From contig SVON01000009.1 of NCBI GenBank assembly GCA_015066365.1, forward strand, positions 1-56,891: a DNA stretch of 56,891 nt, written 5' to 3'. Shown one piece after another: positions 30,792-39,780 of this stretch. Under the pieces are notes generated by a model. It saw only the letters and a program-made list of their open reading frames with translations, did not search any database and had not been told where the DNA came from. Numbering within the stretch: position 1 is the first letter of the stretch; each line of letters opens with the position of its first letter. The position numbers and the translations under genes were made by a program. This DNA comes from Oscillospiraceae bacterium. Lineage in GTDB: Bacteria; Bacillota; Clostridia; Oscillospirales; Acutalibacteraceae.

Positions 30792-32231
30792 TTATTTGAG
30801 CGGCACCCAGAAACTAAACTCGGTGAATTCGCCCTCCACCGATCGCACCGCGACCTCGCCACCGTGGAGACGGACGACCGTATGCACGATGTACAGACCC
30901 AGTCCCACGCCGTTTTTATCCAAACTGCGGGAGCGATCACTTTTATAAAACCGCTCAAAAATCCGGGGCATCTCGTCGGCGGGGATGCCGGCACCGGTGT
31001 TGCGGATGACCACCTGTGCCCGGTTATCCACCCGCTGCAAGCGCAGATCAATACTACCGCCCTCGTTGGTAAACTTGATGGCATTGTCCACCAGGTTATA
31101 CAGCACCTGATTCAGCAGGTCGTAGTCCCCTTCCACCTCCAGGCGGTCACATTCTTCCAGGCCGGTGATGGTCAGGCGCTTTTGCTCAATGCGCTGCTCC
31201 GAAGCCACCAGCACGCTGCAGACCACCTCGGTCAGATCCAAACGCACCCGGTTCATCTTCAGCTCGCCGCTGTCGATGCGGGACAGATCCAGCATCGAGT
31301 GCACCAGCCGGGACAGACGCTTGACCTCGTCGGACACGATCTTCATATAATAGGCCTGTTTCTCCGGCGGGATGGTGCCATCCATCATCCCATCCAGAAA
31401 ACCGGCGATGGTGGTCATGGGCGTTTTTAACTCGTGAGATACGTTGGCAATAAAACTGCGGCGCATCATCTCCACCGAGGAGAGGGACACCGCCATACTG
31501 TTGAGCGCCTCGCCCAGCTCGGCCACCTCGTCCTTGCCTTTGACCTTGACCCGGACGCTAAAATCCCCCTCGGCAAACCGACGGGTGGCTTCGGCCATCC
31601 GCCGCAGGGGACGGACAAACCGATCCGCCATCCACCACACCACGATGAGGCACAAACTCAGCGCCACCAACACCGAAATGGCGTAAATGCGGATATTGTC
31701 CTTGACCGTTTCGCTCAAGGCGTCTGCCGGAGCGGAGGCGAACACATAACCCAGCACCTCGCCGAACTGATTGCGCAGCGGCGCGGCGGCGGTATAGTGG
31801 CGGGTGGAATATACGCCGCCCAAACGGCCTACCTCATAGTACCCGTTTTTCACCTTGGGGATCACGGCCTCAAGCGAGTCATACTGCCGCACCGGGGTGG
31901 AATAGAGCTCCTCGCTCACCACCAGGACCAAACCGTTGGAATCGGTCACCACGAAGGTGGCATCAATGGCCTCGGCCACGCCGTTGAGCAGCAGCGACAG
32001 TTGCTCTTTTCGCACCATATATTCCGGACGGCCATCCATACCCACAGAGGTGAACATAAACCGCTCTGCCTGCCCGGCAACATTTTGCACATTCTCAGAC
32101 AGCAGAGATTCCTTTTCCTCTGCCAGGGCATCGGCGGTGAGAAAGATCTGCAACAGGGTCATGGACAGAAAGCCGAATATGACCACCAAAGAGATGACCA
32201 GCAAATATTTTGAAAAAACACTTTTAAACAT
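30792..32231 (-). CDS. Sensor histidine kinase
   Basis: A 479-residue membrane kinase: TM1 (about 10-32), an extracytoplasmic sensor domain of about 150 residues, TM2 (about 183-200), a HAMP domain, a HisKA domain with phosphoacceptor His266 in ANVSHELKTP, and a HATPase domain with NLVDNAIKFT and GVGLGLYIV boxes. It follows the OmpR-type regulator by 15 nt. The signal is not known. The order regulator-kinase-htrA suggests an envelope-stress sensor like CssRS, but that is inference. Confidence 0.94.
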   Translation of the reverse strand: MFKSVFSKYLLVISLVVIFGFLSMTLLQIFLTADALAEEKESLLSENVQNVAGQAERFMFTSVGMDGRPEYMVRKEQLSLLLNGVAEAIDATFVVTDSNGLVLVVSEELYSTPVRQYDSLEAVIPKVKNGYYEVGRLGGVYSTRHYTAAAPLRNQFGEVLGYVFASAPADALSETVKDNIRIYAISVLVALSLCLIVVWWMADRFVRPLRRMAEATRRFAEGDFSVRVKVKGKDEVAELGEALNSMAVSLSSVEMMRRSFIANVSHELKTPMTTIAGFLDGMMDGTIPPEKQAYYMKIVSDEVKRLSRLVHSMLDLSRIDSGELKMNRVRLDLTEVVCSVLVASEQRIEQKRLTITGLEECDRLEVEGDYDLLNQVLYNLVDNAIKFTNEGGSIDLRLQRVDNRAQVVIRNTGAGIPADEMPRIFERFYKSDRSRSLDKNGVGLGLYIVHTVVRLHGGEVAVRSVEGEFTEFSFWVPLK

Positions 32232-32246
32232 ACAGAGTTGCCTCCG

Positions 32247-32936
32247 TTAATTCTGCACCTCGAATTTGTAGCCCACACCCCACACCGTCTTAAGATTCCA
32301 CCGGTCGGATACTCCGTCCAGCTTCTCACGCAGACGTTTGACATGGACGTCTACGGTGCGGCTGTCGCCGTAGTATTCAAAGCCCCACACCTCATCCAGC
32401 AGCTGATCCCGGGTGAATACCCGGTTGGGATTGCTGGCTAAGTGATAAATGAGTTCCATCTCCTTGGGCGGGGTGTCGATGACCTTGCCGTCCACCCGCA
32501 GCTCATAGTTCTCCATATTGATGGACAATCCCTCGTATTCCACCACCCGGGCTTTTTTCTGGTCGTTGACGCCGCTGCGGCGCAGCACCGCTCGGATACG
32601 GGCAATCACCTCTTTGGTCTCAAAGGGCTTGACGATATAATCGTCCGCCCCCAGTTCCAGACCCAGCACCCGGTCGAATACCTCGCCTTTGGCGGTGACC
32701 ATAATGATGGGGCACTGAGATTTCTTGCGGATCTCCCGGCACACCTGCCATCCGTCCAGACGGGGCATCATCACGTCCAGAAGCACCAGATCCGGCTTGG
32801 CTGTGTCAAACGCCGCCAAAGCCTGCTCGCCATCCGGCATCACCACAGCCTCAAATCCTTCTTTTTCTAAATACAGGCGCAACAATTCGCAGATGTTGCT
32901 GTCGTCGTCCACGACCATAATTTTGATATCCGTCAT
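32247..32936 (-). CDS. OmpR/PhoB-type response regulator
   Basis: A 229-residue regulator with a receiver domain (MVVDDDSN start, phospho-acceptor Asp54 in LLDVMMP, conserved Lys in VKPFETKEV) and a C-terminal winged-helix DNA-binding domain (GYKFEV end, ELIYHLASNPNRVFTRDQLL). It is the first gene of the regulator-kinase pair; AAAGGAGG precedes its ATG. Targets cannot be seen, though htrA next to the kinase is the obvious candidate. Confidence 0.96.
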   Translation of the reverse strand: MTDIKIMVVDDDSNICELLRLYLEKEGFEAVVMPDGEQALAAFDTAKPDLVLLDVMMPRLDGWQVCREIRKKSQCPIIMVTAKGEVFDRVLGLELGADDYIVKPFETKEVIARIRAVLRRSGVNDQKKARVVEYEGLSINMENYELRVDGKVIDTPPKEMELIYHLASNPNRVFTRDQLLDEVWGFEYYGDSRTVDVHVKRLREKLDGVSDRWNLKTVWGVGYKFEVQN

Positions 32937-33009
32937 TATTGCTACCTCCTTTGCGGTATTGTACTTAGTTTAGCACAATTTACCCGCCGGTATATGAACA
33001 GAAAATAAA

Positions 33010-34125
33010 TTATTCTTCCAAAATGGTGCAAATCAGGTAATTGGACAACAAAAAGCCCTCACGGGTCAAACGAATGCCGGTTTCATCCACCGTCACCAGG
33101 TTACGGGGCAACCGGGTGGCGTTATCCCGCCATCCGGCGGGCAGAGCGGTACCGTAGCGGCGGCAAAACCCCTCTTCGGTCAAGCCCTCGGTCAGACGTA
33201 AACGGAGCAGAGCGTACTCCGCCGGGCTACCCACCGCCGGGCCCTCAGCCGGGTCGTCAACAGGGGCACCGCCGGCTAGATAATAGGCGGTATCCCGGGG
33301 ATAGGTGAACCGCCGCCCCAAAAAGCAGGAGCTGGCGGCGGGGCCCAACCCCAAATAGGGTCGACTGTCCCAATATTTCAGATTATGGCGGCTCTCGTGG
33401 CCGGGCTTGGCGGTGTTGGAGATCTCATATTGGTGATACCCCAGCGCGTCTAGCCGCTCCATCGCCGCCAGATACAGGTCAGCGGTGGCATCCTCCCCCG
33501 GCAACGGCGGAGGACAATGCCCAAACGGGGTGTCCGGCTCAAGCTTCAGCAGATAGGCTGACACGTGGGTGGCCCCCAAATCGGCGGCCCGCTCCACGCT
33601 GGTCAGCGCCGTTTTCTCCGTCTGGCCGGAGATGCCCAGCATCACGTCTAAGGAGACATTCTCAAGCCCGGCCCGGCGGGCATCGCTCACCGTCCGCTCT
33701 ACGTCGGCGGGGGTATGACGGCGGCCAAGCAACGCCAGCTCTGCCGGGACGGCAGACTGCATTCCCAGGCTCAGCCGATTCCCCCCCGCGGCGGCAAAGG
33801 CGGCCAACGTGTTTGCTAGGTTATCCGCCGGATTGGCCTCCAGGGTGATCTCGGGGTGGTTATCCAACAGGCCAAACAGGACATCCGCTTTCTTAATCAG
33901 CGCCGCCAACCGGGCTCCGCCCAGCAGGGCGGGTGTGCCGCCGCCAAAGTACAGCGTATCAGCGGTAACCGGAGCTTTCTCTGCCCATCGCTCCATCGAA
34001 GCCATCACCCCGGTCACGTAGGCATCCAGCTGCTCCTCTCCCCCCAACGGGAGAGAATAAAAATCGCAGTAGGGACATTTGGACACGCAAAACGGCGTGT
34101 GAATATATAATCCGATGGGTTGCAT
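33010..34125 (-). CDS. hemW: HemW-like radical SAM protein
   Basis: A 371-residue radical SAM protein with the cluster motif CVSKCPYC at 13-20 right after YIHTPFC. Family members were called oxygen-independent coproporphyrinogen oxidase, but HemW-type proteins lack the extra residue and act as heme chaperones. HNLKYWDSRPYLGLGPAASS in the C-terminal half is typical. The ATG has GGGAGG upstream. It is a single gene between the two-component system and the divergent zapA. The exact role, heme chaperone or oxidase, is unproven here. Confidence 0.9.
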   Translation of the reverse strand: MQPIGLYIHTPFCVSKCPYCDFYSLPLGGEEQLDAYVTGVMASMERWAEKAPVTADTLYFGGGTPALLGGARLAALIKKADVLFGLLDNHPEITLEANPADNLANTLAAFAAAGGNRLSLGMQSAVPAELALLGRRHTPADVERTVSDARRAGLENVSLDVMLGISGQTEKTALTSVERAADLGATHVSAYLLKLEPDTPFGHCPPPLPGEDATADLYLAAMERLDALGYHQYEISNTAKPGHESRHNLKYWDSRPYLGLGPAASSCFLGRRFTYPRDTAYYLAGGAPVDDPAEGPAVGSPAEYALLRLRLTEGLTEEGFCRRYGTALPAGWRDNATRLPRNLVTVDETGIRLTREGFLLSNYLICTILEE

Positions 34126-34205
34126 ACCGCACCTCCCTACTACATTTAGTGTCTATTTTAACATATATCACAATTTATCGCAAGATAAATCGGTGAAATC
34201 ACCCC

Positions 34206-34234
34206 TTGACCGGGAGAAAAATTCAAGGTATAAT
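34206..34234 (+). promoter_or_regulatory. Promoter of zapA-U32 peptidase
   Basis: TTGACC (34206-34211), a 17-nt spacer and TATAAT (34229-34234), about 35 nt before the zapA ATG. Confidence 0.85.
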
Positions 34235-34270
34235 AAGAAAAAACAAATTTCGACAGGGAGGAACTCTGTT

Positions 34271-34624
34271 ATGGAGACGATGAATCAAGTAACCCTCACT
34301 ATCTGCGGCACCGATTACGTGGTGACCACCGACGAGACCCCCGGCTATATGCAGGAGCTGGCGGCACAGCTGGATGCCCGCATCCGCAACGTGATGAACG
34401 CCAACGACCGCACCAGCCTGGTGATGGCCACCGTGATGACCGCCCTGATGCAGGCCGACGAGGCCAAAAAGGCAGCCCAGTCTGCCGACAACCTGCGTAA
34501 GCAGCTCAAGACCTTCTTTGACGACAACAACCGCACCCGCGTAGAGAGCGAGAGCCTGCGCCGCGAGGTGGCTCAGTTGCGCCGCGAGAAGGAAGAACTG
34601 GAAAGAAAGTTGGCTATGCGATGA
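34271..34624 (+). CDS. zapA: Cell division protein ZapA
   Basis: A 117-residue ZapA, which binds FtsZ and promotes Z-ring assembly at the division site. It begins with the beta segment MNQVTLTICGTDYVV, followed by a helix (YMQELAAQLDARIRNVM) and a long C-terminal coiled coil rich in Arg and Glu. The ATG was chosen because GGGAGGAAC lies just upstream; the frame is open for 52 more codons before it. Its stop overlaps the U32 peptidase start by 4 bases, a common clostridial pairing. Confidence 0.93.
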   Translation: METMNQVTLTICGTDYVVTTDETPGYMQELAAQLDARIRNVMNANDRTSLVMATVMTALMQADEAKKAAQSADNLRKQLKTFFDDNNRTRVESESLRREVAQLRREKEELERKLAMR

Positions 34625-36696
34625 AAACTCCCCTGCCGGAAGTATTAGCCCCGGTGGGTAGCCCTGAATGCCTAACGGCGGCGGTACGATGCGGTGCCGC
34701 CGCCGTTTATTTAGGTGTGGAGGGATTTAATGCCCGCCGCAGCGCCCACAATTTCACCACCGAATCCCTGCGGGAGGCGGTGGCGTATTGCCGCGCCCGG
34801 AGGGTGAAGGTGTATCTCACCCTCAACACCCTCATCCGGGAGGAAGAGCTGGACGCAGCGGTGGACACCGCCATCAGGGCCGCAGAATGCGGCGTGGACG
34901 CCCTCATTCTGCAGGACGTGGGTCTGGCACGGCGGCTCTCCGCCGTGATGCCGGGCATGCCGCTACACGCCTCCACCCAACTCAGTTGCCACACCCCTGA
35001 GGGGGTCAAGTTCCTGCGGGATGCCGGCTTTACGCGGGTGGTGCTGGCCCGGGAGATGAGCCGGGAGGAAATAGCCGCTTGCGTCGACCTGGGGGTGGAG
35101 CTGGAGGTGTTTGTCAACGGAGCGCTGTGTATGAGCGTGTCGGGACAATGCTATTTCTCCGCCATGCTGGGCGGTCGCAGCGGCAACCGGGGTGCCTGCG
35201 CCCAACCTTGCCGTCTGCCCTTTGAACCCACCGGTGATCGGCCCCGCCCCTGTCCCCCGGACAAGGCGGCGCTGAGTCTCAAAGACAACTGTCTGATTGA
35301 TTATGTGAACGAAATGGCCGCGTTGGGCATCACCTCGCTGAAAATCGAGGGACGAATGAAGCGCCCTGAGTACGTGGCCGCCGCCACCGCCGTCTATGCC
35401 GGCGCGGTGCGGGGGGAGATCCCCTCCCCCGCCGAGCTAGAACGGCTACGCAGCGTCTTTTCCCGCTCCGGGTTCACCGACGGCTATTACACCCACCAAC
35501 TAGGTGGGGAGATGTTCGGTGTGCGCCGCCACGAGGACGTGACCGCCGCCGCCCCGGTGCTGAAAGAACTGGCCCGCCTATACGACAAAGAGGTACCGCT
35601 GGTGCCGGTGACGATGGCGTTCACCCTCACCCGTCAGGAAAGCAAGCTGACCCTCCGGGACGGTGAGAACGAGATCGTGGTCAAGGGGGTTGGCGGCGAA
35701 GTGGCCCAAAACCGCCCCCTGGATAAAGGCCGCGTGGAGGAGCAACTGCGCAAGACCGGTGGCACCCCCTACTACGTCACCGACGTAAACGTGACCCTGG
35801 ACGAGGGGTTGACCCTGCCCATGTCCGTTTTGAACGCGCTACGGCGAGAGAGTATTGCAAAATTAGACGACAAGCGTTCCGCCTTTACACCCCGCAAATG
35901 CGATAACCGTGCGGCTTTCACCGCCCTGCCAGTGTTTGCACCGGGTAAGACCCGGACGGTGGCGCGATTGCAAAACGCCGCCCAATACAGCGAAAAACTG
36001 GGGGCCGATATTGTCCTATTGCCCCTTTCCACCCCCGCCAACAGACTCTCCGCCATCGCCAAACAGGTGACGGTTGGGGTAGAGATTCCCCGAGGGATGT
36101 TTGGGCAGGAGGAGAGCTTCCGCGCCGGGCTGACCTCCGCCAAAGCCGCCGGTGCCAAGCTGGCTCTGTGCAGCAACGTGGGGGCATTGCCCCTGGCTAT
36201 TGAAGCCGGTCTTACGCCGATGGGTGGATTTGGCCTGAACCTGACCAACCGAGAGGCGCTGAATTTCTATGCTGAGCAAGGGCTGAAAATGGCCACCCTG
36301 TCGATGGAACTGACCGCCGGGCAGATGAAACGGCTGTTGCCCGCTCCCCTGCCCGTAGGTCTGATGGTGTACGGTCATCAGCCGTTGATGCTCACCCGCA
36401 ACTGCCCCCGCAAATCCGCTCAGGGTTCCTGCAAGGGGTGTCGCAACCAGGGTATCACCGACCGCACCGGCACCGCCTTTCCGGTGGTGTGCGAAGCCGG
36501 CTGCGCCGAGGTGCTCAACAGCGTGCCCCTCTGGTGGGGCGACCGTCTGAACGACCTGCCGACGGTGGATTTTCACCTATACCACTTTACGGTAGAGGAT
36601 GCCGAGCGGTGTGCCGCCGTCATCGCCGCCTATCAGCAGGGCGGCAAGCCGCCGGCGGCGATCACACGAGGGCTGTATAAGCGGGGCGTGGAGTGA
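34621..36696 (+). CDS. U32 family peptidase
   Basis: A 691-residue U32-family protein with an N-terminal TIM-barrel-like domain and a C-terminal extension of the DUF3656 type. The family signature NGALCMSVSGQCYFS, GNRGACAQPCR and LKDNCLI are visible (about 169-230), and cysteines near the C-terminus (CPRKSAQGSCKGCRNQG) resemble an iron-sulfur site. Homologues include YegQ/RlhA-type proteins involved in RNA hydroxylation, so a hydroxylase role is as likely as proteolysis. It is co-transcribed with zapA. Its last codons are duplicated at 38711-38749. Confidence 0.93.
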   Translation: MKTPLPEVLAPVGSPECLTAAVRCGAAAVYLGVEGFNARRSAHNFTTESLREAVAYCRARRVKVYLTLNTLIREEELDAAVDTAIRAAECGVDALILQDVGLARRLSAVMPGMPLHASTQLSCHTPEGVKFLRDAGFTRVVLAREMSREEIAACVDLGVELEVFVNGALCMSVSGQCYFSAMLGGRSGNRGACAQPCRLPFEPTGDRPRPCPPDKAALSLKDNCLIDYVNEMAALGITSLKIEGRMKRPEYVAAATAVYAGAVRGEIPSPAELERLRSVFSRSGFTDGYYTHQLGGEMFGVRRHEDVTAAAPVLKELARLYDKEVPLVPVTMAFTLTRQESKLTLRDGENEIVVKGVGGEVAQNRPLDKGRVEEQLRKTGGTPYYVTDVNVTLDEGLTLPMSVLNALRRESIAKLDDKRSAFTPRKCDNRAAFTALPVFAPGKTRTVARLQNAAQYSEKLGADIVLLPLSTPANRLSAIAKQVTVGVEIPRGMFGQEESFRAGLTSAKAAGAKLALCSNVGALPLAIEAGLTPMGGFGLNLTNREALNFYAEQGLKMATLSMELTAGQMKRLLPAPLPVGLMVYGHQPLMLTRNCPRKSAQGSCKGCRNQGITDRTGTAFPVVCEAGCAEVLNSVPLWWGDRLNDLPTVDFHLYHFTVEDAERCAAVIAAYQQGGKPPAAITRGLYKRGVE

Positions 36697-36707
36697 TTTT
36701 CTAACCC

Positions 36708-36739
36708 AAAAGGCGAGACGTATAAACGTCTCGCCTTTT
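36708..36739 (+). terminator. Terminator after the U32 peptidase gene
   Basis: A stem AAAGGCGAGACG/CGTCTCGCCTTT with a 6-nt loop, 11 nt after the U32 stop, with a short T-run. Confidence 0.9.
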
Positions 36740-36747
36740 GCAACCTC

Positions 36748-36777
36748 TTGACAAATTCCTCACACAAAGTATATTAT
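36748..36777 (+). promoter_or_regulatory. Promoter of the Big2-domain protein gene
   Basis: TTGACA (36748-36753) with TATTAT (36772-36777) 18 nt on, or TATATT (36770-36775) at 16 nt. The start codon is about 70 nt downstream. Confidence 0.72.
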
Positions 36778-36845
36778 AAGAATAAACAAATGATATCCTA
36801 ATTCTGGATGCTCCTCTTTTTTGTCATAAAGGAAAGGTGATTGGA

Positions 36846-38702
36846 ATGATCTTTTTAAAGAAGACTCTATCCGTTGTTTTATCTCTATTGCTTCTTGTCG
36901 GATGCGTTGCGGTGGCTCCGGTGTCCGTTTCAGCCGCCACCGAAAAAGTAACTTTTAAAAACGGTGCCTGGATCGATGCAAAAGGCTATCAACTGATTGC
37001 TCTCGGCAGTAAGCGGGATATGTACATCGTCGGTGTTTACGACAATTACCTGGATGCCGGTTGGAGCAACGGCAATTCCCGTGTTCTTGGAATGTCTGCA
37101 GATTTCGATTATTGCCGGATCACCGCCCGCAAAGAAGGCTATGCCACCGTCACCGGATGGTGTACCACCTATTATCGCTTTAATAAAGTTTACGATGAGC
37201 GCTACACCCAGGAGACCTATAAATTCCACGTAGTTAAGCCCATCAAGGCCCTCAAGCTGCCGAAAACCCAATCCGTCACATTAGGAAAGACCGTTAAACT
37301 AAAGGCCACCTATACCCCAAACAGTGTGTATTCTTTCTATGCCTCTAATGTTAAATTCACTTCTTCCAATAAGGCTGTGGCAACCGTAAGTTCCGATGGT
37401 ACCGTGACCCCAAAAAAACCGGGAACCGTCACCATCACGGCAAAATCAGCCAACGGACTGACAGCCCAATGTAAGGTGACTGTCAAGCGGCCAGTCCTCA
37501 AGAGCATCAAGCTGAACAAAACTTCCGCTACCATAGGTATCGGCAAGACCCTAAAACTGGCTCCCACCTACAACCCAACCCAAGCATACGGGAAGGTGAC
37601 CTATACCACCAGCAATAAAAAAATTGCTACCGTCACCGCCGCCGGCACCGTCAAAGGAATCAAAGCTGGTACCGTCACTATCACCGCCAGAGTGAACTCC
37701 AAAATTAAGGCAACCTGTAAAATTACGGTGGCACCCTACCCCACCAAGGTGACGCTAAACAAAAGTTCCCTCACCCTAGCCACCAACAAAACCTACACCC
37801 TCAAGCACACCTTTAATTCCACCAAGGCCCGAGCTGACGTCACCTGGAGCAGCAGCAACACTAAGGTGGCTAAGGTCAACAGCAAGGGAAAAATCACACC
37901 GATAGCGCCGGGCAAAGCCACCATAACAATCAAAACCGCCAACGGCAAAAAGGATACCTGCAAAGTAACGGTGCGCTATCCCACCCCAACAAAGGTGAAC
38001 ATCACCAAGTCTAGAATCACTCTCTCGCTCAAAGAGACCGCCACTCTGAATTATGAAATATCCCCCACCAAGTATTACGGCACCCCTAAGTGGACCAGCT
38101 CCGACACCTCGGTCGTCAAGGTCAACAGCAAAGGAAAGATCACACCGATTTCTCTAGGCACCGCCACCATCACTCTCAAGGTGGGCAGTAAGTCGGACAC
38201 CTGCAAGGTGGTGGTAAACCGCCGCACTTTGGATCCGGCCAAATACCTCAAATTTCAAACAACCCCCTGCAGCCAAAAACGCTATACAAACTATAAAGAG
38301 ATATGGATACAAGATGCCTCTGGCCAAGGCTTTTCCCTGTTGAACGATCCCTCTCTAGGCGACACCTTTATTGAGTATTATTCGTCTGAAGCTTGGGATT
38401 TCAAGCAATTCTCCGCCAAGGTGTTTACCAACGGCTATGGCTATGATAACCATTTTTCGTACAACTGGAATTATAGCAAAACCTACGTCGGTGAGGTCCA
38501 GAAACAGTACGAACTGAATACCGGCCAAAAGGATCAAACGTATTTGACCTATATTGCCACTTCCGGCGATTACGAGTTTATGGATTACGGAACCTCTTTC
38601 CAGTTCTTCATTCTATTCGACGGTCTAAAATACCAGGTAAATTTAACTGTTCCGAGCTCCGACATCGGCCCACAGGAAGGCTATTTTACTCGAATAAAAT
38701 AA
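36846..38702 (+). CDS. Secreted protein with about four Ig-like Big2 domains
   Basis: A 618-residue secreted protein. The signal peptide has a basic start, a hydrophobic core and probable cleavage after VSA near residue 31; the internal LVGC could instead be a lipobox. About four Big2-type Ig domains follow, each with TxxxSSNxxVAxVxxxGxVxPxxxGxxxIT features, and a unique C-terminal domain of about 150 residues rich in Tyr. Such modules act in adhesion or cell-surface binding. Codon usage is less GC-biased than the neighbours. I chose the ATG with AAAGG upstream; a GTG three codons earlier is possible. Confidence 0.85.
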   Translation: MIFLKKTLSVVLSLLLLVGCVAVAPVSVSAATEKVTFKNGAWIDAKGYQLIALGSKRDMYIVGVYDNYLDAGWSNGNSRVLGMSADFDYCRITARKEGYATVTGWCTTYYRFNKVYDERYTQETYKFHVVKPIKALKLPKTQSVTLGKTVKLKATYTPNSVYSFYASNVKFTSSNKAVATVSSDGTVTPKKPGTVTITAKSANGLTAQCKVTVKRPVLKSIKLNKTSATIGIGKTLKLAPTYNPTQAYGKVTYTTSNKKIATVTAAGTVKGIKAGTVTITARVNSKIKATCKITVAPYPTKVTLNKSSLTLATNKTYTLKHTFNSTKARADVTWSSSNTKVAKVNSKGKITPIAPGKATITIKTANGKKDTCKVTVRYPTPTKVNITKSRITLSLKETATLNYEISPTKYYGTPKWTSSDTSVVKVNSKGKITPISLGTATITLKVGSKSDTCKVVVNRRTLDPAKYLKFQTTPCSQKRYTNYKEIWIQDASGQGFSLLNDPSLGDTFIEYYSSEAWDFKQFSAKVFTNGYGYDNHFSYNWNYSKTYVGEVQKQYELNTGQKDQTYLTYIATSGDYEFMDYGTSFQFFILFDGLKYQVNLTVPSSDIGPQEGYFTRIK

Positions 38703-38710
38703 TGAACGTT

Positions 38711-38749
38711 GTCGCCAAAGGAGGACTGTACAAACGAGGGATGGAGTGA
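38711..38749 (+). pseudogene. Fragment of a U32 peptidase 3' end
   Basis: Translated, 38711-38749 reads VAKGGLYKRGME followed by TGA, close to the C-terminus of the U32 peptidase (ITRGLYKRGVE). At DNA level 23 of 29 bases match the last 29 of that gene (36668-36696). It is the 3' end of a lost second copy, or a duplication made when the Big2 gene was inserted here. Confidence 0.72.
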
Positions 38750-38802
38750 ACTCCCTCCGTCACGGCTGTCGCCGTGCCACCTCCCTCAAGAGGGAGGCTA
38801 AG
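38749..38802. repeat. REP-like palindromic repeat (copy 1)
   Basis: The element has the layout CTCCCTC, a GC-rich dyad (CACGGC-TGTC-GCCGTG), CCACCTCCCTC, then GAGGGAGGCT, which pairs with the preceding block. A diverged copy in the opposite orientation lies at 55925-55970. Elements of this look are widespread in Ruminococcaceae genomes as far as I know. Confidence 0.65.
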
Positions 38803-38819
38803 CCCTACTTAAATAATGC

Positions 38820-38855
38820 AAAAAAACAGCACCGGATGTCCGGTGCTGTTTTTTA
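38820..38855. terminator. Bidirectional terminator
   Basis: A stem AACAGCACCGG/CCGGTGCTGTT with a short loop and A/T-runs on both sides, between the Big2 gene and the converging 81-residue gene. Confidence 0.92.
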
Positions 38856-38875
38856 TCATAGGTTTTCGTTTACCA

Positions 38876-39121
38876 TTATTTTTTGACCGCATCGATACGA
38901 GCCTCAGCGGCGGCTTTACGCTCGTTAGCGGCGGCAATCTGCTCATCCCGCTGCTTCTGCATAACCGCTTGACGCCGCTTAGGATCCCCCGTTGCCTTTG
39001 CCTCTTCCCACTGGGCCTTAGATTCCGCTTTAGCGGCGGCAAAATTGGCCTTGTCTACTTGATGCTGAGCCTTAGTGCTCTCCTTCATATCCTCAAATGC
39101 TTTTTTAAAAAAATGTTTCAT
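38876..39121 (-). CDS. Small charged coiled-coil protein, unknown function
   Basis: An 81-residue, strongly charged, Ala/Lys/Glu-rich helical protein with no membrane segment. Its sequence is consistent with one long coiled coil (AKAESKAQWEEAKATGD region). No family is recognised. It lies 28 nt downstream of the TetR gene and is probably the last gene of that group. Confidence 0.65.
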   Translation of the reverse strand: MKHFFKKAFEDMKESTKAQHQVDKANFAAAKAESKAQWEEAKATGDPKRRQAVMQKQRDEQIAAANERKAAAEARIDAVKK

Positions 39122-39149
39122 TATACGTCATTCCTTTCTTGCTTTTTCT

Positions 39150-39758
39150 TTATTCCAACACAAAACTCATCCACGGCTTACGACCGAAGATGCACTCCTC
39201 AATGGTGTCGGCAATCTCCTCGATCGATTCCTTGCAGCCGTTTTTCAGCCAAAGCGTAACAATAGCGGTAACGCCGTTCAGGTAATACTGTATCACATAG
39301 GGTCGCCGCACCTCTGAATACCCAAAATGCGCCAAGATCGGTTCAAACACCTGCTCATACATTCTCCGAAATACTCGGTCAAATCCCAGAGTGCCTATAT
39401 TGGATAAGGCGGCAGAAAACACCCAGCGGTGATCCATAATATAACTCAGGTACGGATACAGATATTGCTCTGTAATAAAGTTGAGTTTTTGCTCTTCCCC
39501 GCCCTTTAGAGCGGTGGTCAGATCCACATCCTTCTGCGGAAAATAGGCACGAAAATCGTTGATCAGATAACGGGTAGTCTCCTCCAGCAAGTCGCCTAAG
39601 GTTTCGTAATGCAGGTAAAAAGTGGAGCGATTTACCCCCGCTATCTTGCAAATCTCGCTAACTGTAATATAGGCAAAATCCTTGACTTCCAACAAAGACA
39701 CCAAGGCCTCATCCATTTTTTTAGCGGTGTTGAAATACTTGCTTTCTGAACGATTCAT
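39150..39758 (-). CDS. TetR/AcrR family transcriptional regulator
   Basis: A 202-residue TetR-type repressor. The N-terminal HTH is VSEICKIAGVNRSTFYLHY near residues 33-51, followed by an all-helical ligand/dimer domain with C-terminal clusters of aromatic residues. The ATG at 39758 follows AGGA and was chosen over an open frame extending 21 codons upstream. It is flanked by a membrane protein gene (upstream, 22 nt) and the 81-residue gene. It most likely represses this three-gene group; its ligand is unknown. Confidence 0.93.
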   Translation of the reverse strand: MNRSESKYFNTAKKMDEALVSLLEVKDFAYITVSEICKIAGVNRSTFYLHYETLGDLLEETTRYLINDFRAYFPQKDVDLTTALKGGEEQKLNFITEQYLYPYLSYIMDHRWVFSAALSNIGTLGFDRVFRRMYEQVFEPILAHFGYSEVRRPYVIQYYLNGVTAIVTLWLKNGCKESIEEIADTIEECIFGRKPWMSFVLE

Positions 39759-39780
39759 AAAGAATCCTCCCTTTTGGCGA

